A stretch of 64,000 nt of DNA. Origin: Prevotella sp902465605. GTDB taxonomy: Bacteria; Bacteroidota; Bacteroidia; Bacteroidales; Bacteroidaceae. Below the pieces are notes generated by a model, which did no database searches, had not been told where the DNA came from, and saw only the letters and a program-made list of their open reading frames with translations. Positions 53,561-61,083 of the stretch are shown in pieces. The stretch's first letter is position 1. Each line of letters begins with the position of its first letter. A program made the translations under genes and the position numbers. Where the stretch lies: NCBI GenBank assembly GCA_902465605.1, contig CABQNT010000002.1, forward strand, positions 1-64,000. Direction: 5' to 3'.

Positions 53561-54367
53561 TTATTTCTGCAAAACAAGATCATAGAACTCTTGGTAGGCC
53601 TTTGTGAAATCACTTCCTGGATATTTCAAGAATGGCAGTTCTTTGTCTGCACAGTACTTCAAGAGCTTTTCGTTGACGTCAGTGCCAGCCTCGATAATGC
53701 CATCACTATAGTCAATGGCCAGTTTGCCCAGTTCGAAGAAGTCGAACTTCTCATTGTATGGCTTGAGTAAATCCAGCTTGGCGTCTTTAAACTGCACGCA
53801 TCTTTTGAAGTTGGTCCCCAAGTCGGTCTTGAGTTGTGTCTGAAATAGAGATGTTATCACCTTGGCGTTTGCAAACGAAGGCTCGTCTTTATAGGCTGTC
53901 TTTACATATAATGGGATTACGGCTCCCATCCATCCTTGACAATGAATGATGTCGGGTACCCAGCGCAGCTTCTTCACTGTTTCGAGAACGCCACGTGCAA
54001 AGAAAATAGCGCGCTCGCCATTGTCAGGATATTCTGTTCCAGATTCATCAACCGTCATTTGCCGCTTTGTGAAGTAATCTTCGTTGTCGATAAAGTAAAC
54101 CTGTATTCTCACTTGTGGAATTGAAGCAACCTTAATGAGCAGTGGATGATCGGTGTCATCAATGATTAGGTTCATACCAGAAAGGCGAATTACCTCATGC
54201 AGTTGGCCACGTCTTTCGTTAATGTTTCCCCATTTTGGCATGAAGGTCCTGATTTCGCAATCATTTTCCTGCATGGCTTGGGGAAGGTTACGTCCCATGA
54301 GCGACATCTCTGTTTCTGGAACGTAAGGTGTCATCTCTTGGTTGATAAATAGAATCTTCTTCGTCAT
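53561..54367 (-). CDS. Glycogen/starch synthase-like protein, N-terminal (GT5) domain only
   Basis: This 268-aa protein begins with the GT5 N-terminal domain, KKILFINQEMTPYVPETEMSLMGRNLPQAMQENDCEIRTFMPKWG, and has DIIHCQGWMGAVIPLYVKT. It stops before the second Rossmann domain that carries the ADP-glucose-binding and catalytic E-x7-E residues. This short form is conserved in Bacteroidota and is probably not a full synthase. A TATCTTTG box lies 142 nt upstream. Confidence 0.88.
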   Translation of the reverse strand: MTKKILFINQEMTPYVPETEMSLMGRNLPQAMQENDCEIRTFMPKWGNINERRGQLHEVIRLSGMNLIIDDTDHPLLIKVASIPQVRIQVYFIDNEDYFTKRQMTVDESGTEYPDNGERAIFFARGVLETVKKLRWVPDIIHCQGWMGAVIPLYVKTAYKDEPSFANAKVITSLFQTQLKTDLGTNFKRCVQFKDAKLDLLKPYNEKFDFFELGKLAIDYSDGIIEAGTDVNEKLLKYCADKELPFLKYPGSDFTKAYQEFYDLVLQK

Positions 54368-54509
54368 GTCCTTGTTTGGCGTTTACTTGTTTAATGTTGG
54401 CAGAATGGCTGTGGCATGCAAATCGTCAGCTTATCAGCTTGCAACATCTGCTCTTTATAGCAGCTTGTAACAATTGCCCAACATTGCAGCCTACAACATC
54501 CGCCCACTG

Positions 54510-54517
54510 CAAAGATA
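54510..54517 (-). promoter_or_regulatory. -7 box of the starch-synthase-like gene
   Basis: TATCTTTG is read on the minus strand, followed by a GC-richer leader of about 135 nt. No good -33 element was identified. Confidence 0.45.
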
Positions 54518-54826
54518 CGAAAAATAATCGAATTACTGGCGTTAATTCCTTTAATTCGGTGTTCAAGCCATTGCAATTTGTTATTTTTAAACTTTCTGCG
54601 TGCCACCTGTCTTTACATTCCTTATCCGCTTTTCTATGATAAATGCCTGTGCAGCATCAATAGGTTGTACAGGCATCTATGGTTTATCCAAACTTGTTTT
54701 GTCTTGATGAGAACTCGTGAGTGTTGTGCCCATACGCATTATGGCATCCTGTTGTCCTCTACAACGAGATGCTGTCTGCGTGGTTTTACATCCTCCTGTC
54801 TCTTGTATATAGTGCGTCGCGGCCGT
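54518..54826. other. Gap without a supported gene
   Basis: It holds a possible stem, ATGCCTGTGCAGC (54641 region) with GTTGTACAGGCAT (54665 region), downstream of the biotin-carrier gene on the minus strand. It may terminate that operon. No decarboxylase beta-subunit remnant was seen. Confidence 0.4.
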
Positions 54827-55249
54827 TTATTCTATCACCACCAGCGGGGTGTCTTCCATGACGCTTTCACCCTGTTTGATGCAGATGGCCGTCACCTTGC
54901 CATCTTTCTCGGCCTCAATGTTGTTGGCCATCTTCATGGCTTCCAGCACAACAACCGTGTCGCCAGCCTTTACCTCGTCGCCTACATGAACCAGGATGTC
55001 GGTGATAACGCCAGGGAGTGGCGCCTTCACGGCATGGTCGGTGTTGACATTAGTGGCCGACTGACTTTCTTCTTCAGGCTCATTGGCTACTGGTTTGTTC
55101 ACCACGGGCTTTTTTTCGGGTTCTGGTTTTGCCTCAAGTTCAACATTAAAGTCTTCACCATTGACAATAACCTGTGCGATATTGTCAACGATGTTTCCTA
55201 TCTCGACTGTATATTCCTTGCCGTCGATAATGTATTTGAATTTTTTCAT
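54827..55249 (-). CDS. Biotin carboxyl carrier protein of an acyl-CoA carboxylase/decarboxylase
   Basis: This 140-aa protein has an N-terminal beta-rich segment, a Glu/Pro/Lys/Val linker (about 40-70), and a biotinyl domain (VKAPLPGVITDILVHVGDEVKAGDTVVVLEAMKMANNIEAEKDGKV) with the biotin Lys in EAMKM. It moves CO2 between subunits and is the third gene of the mmdA-type cluster. Confidence 0.95.
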   Translation of the reverse strand: MKKFKYIIDGKEYTVEIGNIVDNIAQVIVNGEDFNVELEAKPEPEKKPVVNKPVANEPEEESQSATNVNTDHAVKAPLPGVITDILVHVGDEVKAGDTVVVLEAMKMANNIEAEKDGKVTAICIKQGESVMEDTPLVVIE

Positions 55250-55300
55250 AATCAGTGTTTCCTTTCTCTTAAATAGGTGAGTGGTTTACTTTGCTCCGCA

Positions 55301-55453
55301 CTATCGTGGCTTTTCCGTGAAAGATACGAATTTGGCGTCCCACATGCTCTGCTTGGGCTTGATGGTTATTTTGCCCGATTCGATGTCGTGTACGTTGTTG
55401 CCCCTATATTCATAGAGAGCCATTGCGATAGCTGCATAAATGTTCTTATCCAT
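55301..55453 (-). CDS. Small conserved subunit between carboxyltransferase and biotin carrier (50 aa)
   Basis: ATG 55453 to TAG 55301 encodes MDKNIYAAIAMALYEYRGNN followed by VHDIESGKITIKPKQSMWDA and KFVSFTEKPR. Very similar peptides occur at this position in Bacteroidota clusters and are sometimes listed with OadG-like small subunits. There is no clear membrane helix. It is 25 bp from the carboxyltransferase stop. Its location and conservation support a real gene. Confidence 0.75.
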   Translation of the reverse strand: MDKNIYAAIAMALYEYRGNNVHDIESGKITIKPKQSMWDAKFVSFTEKPR

Positions 55454-55478
55454 GTCTGTTTTCTTCTACTTAATGTTT

Positions 55479-57044
55479 CTACATAGGCATGCATCCGTGT
55501 TTCTTGGCCGGAAGGCTTTGTCGCTTGTGCGCCAGCTGTGCCAGTCCACGGCAGATGCGGAAGCGTGTGTTGCGAGGTTCGATGACATCATCAATATAAC
55601 CATACTGAGCAGCCTGATAAGGATTGGCAAACAATTCCGTGTATTCATCCTCCTTCTCTGCGAGGAACGCACGCACGTCCTCACCAGCTTCTTTCTTTGC
55701 CTTTGCTTCTTTCGCACTTAATACAGCCACGGCACCCGAAGCTCCCATCACGGCAATTTCGGCTGTTGGCCATGCAAAGTTGAGGTCAGAACGCAATTGC
55801 TTGCATCCCATCACGATGTGACTTCCGCCATAGCTCTTGCGCAGCGTGATGGTAATCTTCGGTACGGTGGCCTCGCCATAGGCGTAGAGCAGCTGTGCGC
55901 CATGCAGAATGACGGCATTGTACTCCTGACCGGTGCCAGGAAGGAAGCCTGGAACGTCCACCAGTGAGACGATGGGGATGTTGAAGGCGTCGCAGAAGCG
56001 AACGAAGCGTGCCCCTTTGCGACTGGCATTGGTGTCCAGCACGCCGGCATAAGCCTGTGGCTGGTTGGCCACAATGCCCACGCTCTGTCCGTTGAAGCGG
56101 GCAAAACCGGTGATGATGTTCTTGGCAAACTTTGGTTGTACCTCGAAGAATTCGCCATTATCCGTAATCTCTGCTATCACCTTATACATATTATAGGCCA
56201 TGTTGGGGTCGTCGGGCAATAGCTCATTGAGCAAGTCACTCGTGCGGTCAACTGGGTCGGTGTTCTCCACGCGCGGTGCCTCTTCTGTGTTGTTGGAGGG
56301 AAGATAGGTCAGCAGCGTCTTGATGAGTTGTATCACCTCTTCGTCATTTTTGGCCGTGAAGTGGGTCACGCCGCTCTTCGTGGCATGCACGCTGGCACCT
56401 CCCAAATGCTCGGCATCGATGTCTTCGCCTGTCACCGTCTTGACCACCTTCGGTCCTGTGAGGAACATATAGCTGGTTCCTTCGGCCATCATGATAAAGT
56501 CTGTCAGGGCAGGAGAGTACACCGCACCACCAGCGCAAGGACCGAGGATAGCAGAAATCTGTGGAACCACGCCGCTGGCAAGAATGTTTCGTTCGAATAT
56601 CTCACCATAGCCAGCCAAGGCACAAATGCCTTCCTGGATACGCGCACCACCCGAATCGTTCATACAGATGACGGGAGCTCCGTTCTGCATGGCCAGATCC
56701 ATAATCTTACATATCTTTTCAGCCATGGTCAATGAGAGCGAGCCTCCGTTCACGGTGAAATCCTGTGCGTAAACGTAGACTAAGCGGCCGTCAATGGTGG
56801 CACTGCCCGTCACGACACCGTCGCCCAGGAACTGTTTCTTCTCCATGCCGAAGTTGTGGCAGCGGTGCAGCTTAAACATGTCGTATTCTTCGAACGAACC
56901 CTCGTCCACGAGCATGTCAATACGCTCGCGCGCCGTATATTTTCCACGCGCATGCTGCTTCTCTATCGCCTTCTCGCCACCGCCAAGACGAGCTTGTTCT
57001 CTCTTGGCTACCAGCTCTTTAATCTTTTCTACTTGCTTACTCAT
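55479..57044 (-). CDS. mmdA: Acyl-CoA carboxyltransferase (methylmalonyl-CoA decarboxylase alpha / propionyl-CoA carboxylase beta type)
   Basis: This protein is about 521 aa from ATG 57044 (MSKQVEKIKELVAKREQARLGGG); a TTG four codons upstream is unlikely. The carboxyltransferase N-domain (KYTARERIDMLVDEGSFEEYDMF, MNDSGGARIQEGICALAGYGEIF, GPCAGGAVYSPALTDFIMM) and C-domain (GFARFNGQSVGIVANQP, LVDVPGFLPGTGQEYNAVILHGAQLLYAYGEATVPKITITLRKSYGGSHIVMG) are complete. Either transfers a carboxyl group from methylmalonyl-CoA to biotin (succinate-to-propionate energy metabolism) or carboxylates propionyl-CoA. Confidence 0.93.
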   Translation of the reverse strand: MSKQVEKIKELVAKREQARLGGGEKAIEKQHARGKYTARERIDMLVDEGSFEEYDMFKLHRCHNFGMEKKQFLGDGVVTGSATIDGRLVYVYAQDFTVNGGSLSLTMAEKICKIMDLAMQNGAPVICMNDSGGARIQEGICALAGYGEIFERNILASGVVPQISAILGPCAGGAVYSPALTDFIMMAEGTSYMFLTGPKVVKTVTGEDIDAEHLGGASVHATKSGVTHFTAKNDEEVIQLIKTLLTYLPSNNTEEAPRVENTDPVDRTSDLLNELLPDDPNMAYNMYKVIAEITDNGEFFEVQPKFAKNIITGFARFNGQSVGIVANQPQAYAGVLDTNASRKGARFVRFCDAFNIPIVSLVDVPGFLPGTGQEYNAVILHGAQLLYAYGEATVPKITITLRKSYGGSHIVMGCKQLRSDLNFAWPTAEIAVMGASGAVAVLSAKEAKAKKEAGEDVRAFLAEKEDEYTELFANPYQAAQYGYIDDVIEPRNTRFRICRGLAQLAHKRQSLPAKKHGCMPM

Positions 57045-57135
57045 ATTATTATTCAATCTTTTAGTTTCGATATATATGACGTCACAAAGGTAATAATAAT
57101 TAGTGAAAGGTTGATGGGTTGAAGCGTAATTTATG

Positions 57136-57789
57136 TTATTGTAACACGGCTCTTTCGTTTATAGAAAGTTGTTTGTTGTCAAAAACAATCATTTGCCGTT
57201 CAACGAAGTCGCCCATGTCCGTGCGTATGTGCTGTTGTCTTCCTACGAAGGCAAATCCCTTACCCATTTCCATAATAAACTTCTGCAAATGGTTAATGAT
57301 GCTGCCTTCCAGTTCAGACTCTGTAAAGTCTGCATCCGACTGCAAGCCAAGAAACTCTGCCACCATAGGATTTTTGATAAATTCCAACTTATCCTGTTGC
57401 GTAGGAGCTGTGAGCTTGTGCATCTCGTCAACAACCTTATCTTTATGTGCAGATTGGAGTAGGCGGTTATAATATTGTGAGGCAATATTACGGTGCAAGG
57501 TGCGGGTGCTCCACATCTCCCTCAATGCCTCTTGTTCATACCACCTACGCACAATAGGATCTTCCACCCTTATTAGTTCCCGATAATGCGTCCATGGCAG
57601 AATTTTTCTGCTAAGCGGAAATGAATCTTTAGATTTTGTACGCACTGCGTTCACAATCTCAAATTGCCCACTCACGGTGTTGACGCTTCCTAATTGTTGA
57701 CGCACTGCGTCTACTTTTGCTGATTGTTGACTCACTGCGTCAACAATCTGTGGAAAACAACGATAAAACTCGCATAGGGAATTGACCAT
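57136..57789 (-). pseudogene. YhcG/DUF1016 (PDDEXK nuclease) fragment, middle part, with inserted 10-residue repeats
   Basis: The frame from ATG 57789 gives FPQIVDAV..., then DUF1016 core WTHYRELIRVEDPIVRRWYEQEALREMWSTRTLHRNIASQYYNRLL and KDFAF-type FIMEMGKGFAFVGRQQHIRTDMGDF. At that point the real family continues into the nuclease strands (YIDLVFYN...), but here a foreign tail (VERQMIVFDNKQLSINERAVLQ) ends at 57136. The N-terminal 90 or so residues are also missing. Four 10-residue units (VDAVSQQSAK, VDAVRQQLGS, VNTVSGQFEI, VNAVRTKSKD) precede the core. The missing N-terminus seems to lie at 60330-60605. Confidence 0.8.
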
Positions 57790-57812
57790 AAATTGTTTAT
57801 TTCTTTTAAAAT

Positions 57813-57876
57813 ATTGCAAAATACGCAGAAATATATTATAAAAAAATTGCAAAATACAAAAGAAACCTTATCTTTG
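57813..57876 (+). promoter_or_regulatory. Promoter of the peptide/lipoprotein cassette with duplicated upstream motif
   Basis: TTG (57847-57849), a 19-nt spacer and TATCTTTG (57869-57876) form a good promoter for the plus strand. ATTGCAAAATAC occurs at 57813-57824 and again at 57846-57857, 33 bp (three helical turns) apart, overlapping the -33 element, as expected for a regulator site. Confidence 0.6.
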
Positions 57877-58002
57877 CCAACAAATTAAATACAGACAGAG
57901 ATTGGAATCAACTTTTTCACATAGCCGCTTACACCATTGCTCCAAACATTCTTTGGTGCAGGATGTGCTGCAAAGAAAAAACAACTTTCTTTCTTTTAAC
58001 AC

Positions 58003-58082
<80 letters not shown>

Positions 58083-58234
58083 ATATATAATAGGTAGATA
58101 TATCTTCTCTTATACCCCTTTCTGTGCATTATGTTTTAGTGCGCAGCGAAGCTTTGTGTCTGCCTGTGTAAGCCCTATCTTTTCTTCCCTTTATAAATTA
58201 TTGTATATCCAAAAATTAAATTTATTGTATCGTT

Positions 58235-58405
58235 ATGAGTAAAACAGAAACAAGTGCCGCAGGTAAAAAGGTGGCTTACATCAGTCCTAATATCGTTTGC
58301 TTTTCAGTAGAGTATTCGCTTTGTGCAGCAAGTCCTTCGGATGGTGGACATAAGAATGCTGAACCCGATCTTGATCCTTTGGAACCGGATGATGGTCAGT
58401 GGTAA
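58235..58405 (+). CDS. Small peptide (56 aa) preceding the fimbrillin-like lipoprotein
   Basis: ATG 58235 to TAA 58403 encodes MSKTETSAAGKKVAYISPNI, VCFSVEYSLCAASPSDGGHK and NAEPDLDPLEPDDGQW. It has no classical signal peptide. The pattern K-x-x-x-Y-I-S-P-x-I...S-L-C-A-A-S-P plus an acidic, Pro-rich tail recurs in small Bacteroidota peptides encoded near surface fimbrillin or export genes. It could be a precursor peptide or signalling molecule (inference). It ends 72 bp before the lipoprotein start, so it is probably cotranscribed. Confidence 0.65.
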   Translation: MSKTETSAAGKKVAYISPNIVCFSVEYSLCAASPSDGGHKNAEPDLDPLEPDDGQW

Positions 58406-58477
58406 GCGGGCAACTTTTAAATACTTTATTCGTAATAACCATTTTTAATGAATTAATTTTATAAACAATTGATACAG

Positions 58478-60103
58478 ATGAAAACAAAATCATTTATTTC
58501 ATTTGCGGTTTGCGTGGCTGTATCTGTGCTGATGTGTAGCTGTTCTAACGAAGAGAGTGCTGATAGTAATAGTAATGGTCAGCTTACTGCCTTTACAGGA
58601 GGTATCGTAACAGAGGCTCCTATGGAGCGTATGCAGCTTAGTACTCCTGAAATTTCAACAGAAGTCCCTGGCTTTCTCACTCGCACCTCTATGAATCGTA
58701 ACGCCATCGGTGGTCAAGGAGCCTTCCTTTGGGAGCCTTCCGATGTGATCTATGTAGAGGACGATGGTGGCAATTTGCATAAGAGTCAGAATACTGTCAC
58801 TGATGCTGCCCCCCGCGCTACATTCCTGGTAGATGGTTCTTACACTGGTAAGAGTCAATACGATGTGTACTATTGTGGCACTAACTCCGGTGCCAGTGAA
58901 AAGAAAGTTGTTATCGCTAACAATCAGACGCAAGTAGCATTTAACAATACCAAGCATTTTGGTGCCGCTGGCGATTGCGGTGTGGCCAAGGCAAAGAAGA
59001 ATACCGTTGCAGGTAAGAGCGGTTATCGTTTCGACTTGGAGCACAAGGCCTCTTATCTTTGCTTCCTTCCCTATATGCCCATTAAGGAGCAGCGTGCAAA
59101 CTTTAGAATCCAACGCATAGAGATAACCTCAGATAACAATATTGTTGGCACTTATGATCTTACCCAAACAGGTCTTTCCGCTACGGGTACGAATGGGTCA
59201 AAGACTATTACGCTGAATGTAGGTACTGATGGAAGAGGTCTTAGGCTTGCTGATCAAGCAACAGCAACGAAAAGTATTAAAAACTCACTTTACGTAGTTA
59301 TAGCCCCCGGCACCCATACTTTGAAAGTAAAATATACAGTTACACTGAATAGGGATATGACAATAACCAAAACTTATAAATCACATAACTTTGGTGCCAA
59401 TAAGATTTGTGATATTCCCGTTAATCTTGGTGTTAGACATTACAGCGGTCGCAATTATTACATGTGGGATGCTGCCGAGAACTATTGGTCCGGCCATGAG
59501 TGGGACTCTGCTGATCGTTGGCAGACAACAATAGAAAATTTTTACAACCTCAATTATGCTAAATCTGCCAATGATTCTCGTTGGTATCACGAGGGTGAGG
59601 GTTCTTTCGAGGCTTCCATCAATCCTCTCTTCAAGGAGCTTCCCAATGCCAACGAAATGGCTTGGTACGTATTGAGGGGTGATGCTCATGTGGACTATAG
59701 TACTTGGTGGGAGGTTTTCGGTGAGCTTCGCAGCGGTGGTATCTGGTTGAAGAAGCTCAGCGTCATCGCTCAGGAAAGCGGCAAGGAGCCTGCTGCTTTA
59801 AAGCAGGCAGATCCCAACGGTAAAAATTTGCTTGCCTCTTACGATTCCTACACCATTTCTTCTGCGGAAGGCAAGCCAGCTGATAGTGAGATTGATAAAT
59901 ACTTTTTCCTCCCTGGGTTGGGCTTTTATGTCATGGGCAGGCTTACCGCCTTCGGTACCTACTCTCCCTACGGTTACTTCTGGTCGTCTAGTGCTCATCC
60001 CAGCATTAGTGATAACGCATACTACCTGTTCTTCAGCGATCGTTTCGTGATATTGGGTAGCCACCTCCGCAGTAACGGGATCGTGGCGCAGCCCTTCGAG
60101 TAG
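58478..60103 (+). CDS. Fimbrillin-like lipoprotein with C-terminal lectin-like module
   Basis: This protein is about 541 aa; the start is ATG 58478 (a TTG three codons earlier is not preferred). A signal peptide ends with SVLMCSCSNEES (lipid Cys at 20 or 22). Residues 30-320 resemble Mfa-like/fimbrillin beta-sandwich lipoproteins (FLTRTSMN, GAFLWEPSDVIYVEDD, YDVYYCGTN, YRFDLEHKASYLCFLPY). Residues about 330-541 form a C-type-lectin/FGE-like or 'paralogous domain' module (NEMAWYVLRGDAHVD, FLPGLGFYVMGRL, GYFWSSSAHPS, NAYYLFFSDRFVILGSHLRSNG, VAQPFE). Such modules end surface adhesins and DGR target proteins. Preceded by a microsatellite, so expression may vary. Confidence 0.75.
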   Translation: MKTKSFISFAVCVAVSVLMCSCSNEESADSNSNGQLTAFTGGIVTEAPMERMQLSTPEISTEVPGFLTRTSMNRNAIGGQGAFLWEPSDVIYVEDDGGNLHKSQNTVTDAAPRATFLVDGSYTGKSQYDVYYCGTNSGASEKKVVIANNQTQVAFNNTKHFGAAGDCGVAKAKKNTVAGKSGYRFDLEHKASYLCFLPYMPIKEQRANFRIQRIEITSDNNIVGTYDLTQTGLSATGTNGSKTITLNVGTDGRGLRLADQATATKSIKNSLYVVIAPGTHTLKVKYTVTLNRDMTITKTYKSHNFGANKICDIPVNLGVRHYSGRNYYMWDAAENYWSGHEWDSADRWQTTIENFYNLNYAKSANDSRWYHEGEGSFEASINPLFKELPNANEMAWYVLRGDAHVDYSTWWEVFGELRSGGIWLKKLSVIAQESGKEPAALKQADPNGKNLLASYDSYTISSAEGKPADSEIDKYFFLPGLGFYVMGRLTAFGTYSPYGYFWSSSAHPSISDNAYYLFFSDRFVILGSHLRSNGIVAQPFE

Positions 60104-60125
60104 TCTCCCCCGATAGTTTTATTTC

Positions 60126-60172
60126 GAGCGGGCCCTTTAAAAGGTCCGCTCATAAATACCGCCCTTGGCGGT
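60126..60172 (+). other. Two GC-rich hairpins after the lipoprotein gene
   Basis: GAGCGGGCC... (60126-) with GGTCCGCTC (60143-60151), one bulge, and ACCGCC-CTT-GGCGGT (60158-60172). They stand 22-69 bp after the stop codon. They could be RNA-stabilising stems or, if the gene is a retroelement target, the hairpin that follows variable repeats (speculative). Confidence 0.45.
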
Positions 60173-60189
60173 TGATTTCGACACAAGTA

Positions 60190-60219
60190 AAAAAGAGACC
60201 TAAAATGGGTCTCTTTTTG
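60190..60219 (+). terminator. Terminator of the peptide/lipoprotein cassette
   Basis: AAAAAGAGACC (60190-60200) pairs with GGTCTCTTTTT (60208-60218) around a short loop, with a T run. Confidence 0.8.
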
Positions 60220-60329
60220 TCACTTATTCCTAACTCGCGTATAATTTCATCATGAACTTGTGTTCTGCTCTTACAGCCTGTTGTTTCTTTGACAATAAGC
60301 CGGAAGCCCTGCCGGTACGCATAGAGAAA

Positions 60330-60605
60330 TCAAGGCAACTGGAACTTTTCTAAAGATTTTCTTATCCCCGAACTCGCGTAATAATTATACAAAGAAACAC
60401 ATTCAAATCCCTTGCCATACGCATGAGTTAGTTCTTTAGCAAGAGTAGTTATTACCTGTTTTCCATATTCGGCTCTCTCTTCTCCATCAAGTTTCTCACG
60501 TGCAATGCGTTCACCAAGCATCCAATTGCGAAGTGTGAGGGAAACATTGACAGCACGGTATGCTTGGTCAGGGGCATCCTCTATAATCGAACAGATGTCA
60601 ATTTT
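60330..60605 (-). pseudogene. YhcG/DUF1016 fragment, N-terminal part
   Basis: Minus-strand frame open from 60605 reads IDICSIIEDAPDQAYRAVNV, SLTLRNWMLGERIAREKLDG and EERAEYGKQVITTLAKELTHAYGKGFECVSLYNYY, the standard N-terminal domain of DUF1016/YhcG. It then departs from the family and stops at 60330. The first usable ATG is 60521, inside the domain. It is probably the missing head of the fragment at 57136-57789. Confidence 0.8.
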
Positions 60606-61083
60606 TTATCCCAAAAACAGCCCTTAAATCGGCTCTTGAAAAGTTTCAATATAGAAAAAAATGATAGGCAAAGAGGATGCAAATAGGGGATGATGTGGGA
60701 AGAAAAAGCGCATTTCAGGGTAAAAGCAATGGTCTTACCAGCCAAGAAGAATGCTTTTACCGGGTTATATGCATGCTATTGCCAGTCAATTGCCTGCAAA
60801 TTGGGGGGCATAAAGACATGCTTTTTAGCTGAAAAATGGTTGAATTCTGGTGCGCAAGCGGCTGAAAGATTCGTAATATCTTGTGTATCAGCGAACTACG
60901 AAAAAAGCTCATGCTTGGCTTATTTGCAAACAAACCTGTGTTCGTTTGCAAATAAGCCAAGCATGAGAAGATGTATTGTTAAGAAAATTCACAAAGGTGA
61001 AACTATCTGACACGATGCGGTTCAAAGTGAATTTAAGATGGTAGTCTGAGCTTGGAATCCTGAGCCAGACTGCCATACTATGT
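60606..61083. other. Non-coding stretch with two inverted repeats
   Basis: GGTAAAAGCA (60719-60728) and TGCTTTTACC (60752-60761) form one inverted repeat. CTCATGCTTGGCTTATTTGC plus AAAC (60908-60931) and its exact complement (60944-60967) form a 24-bp perfect palindrome with a 12-nt loop. GGATGCAAATAGGG (60674-60687) and GGTAAAAGCA echo the middle of the dispersed repeat at 25529-25916. No gene is supported. Confidence 0.5.

Noticed and set aside
54578..55276. 232-codon plus-strand frame
   Set aside because: It runs antisense to the biotin carrier gene, which has a clear EAMKM motif.
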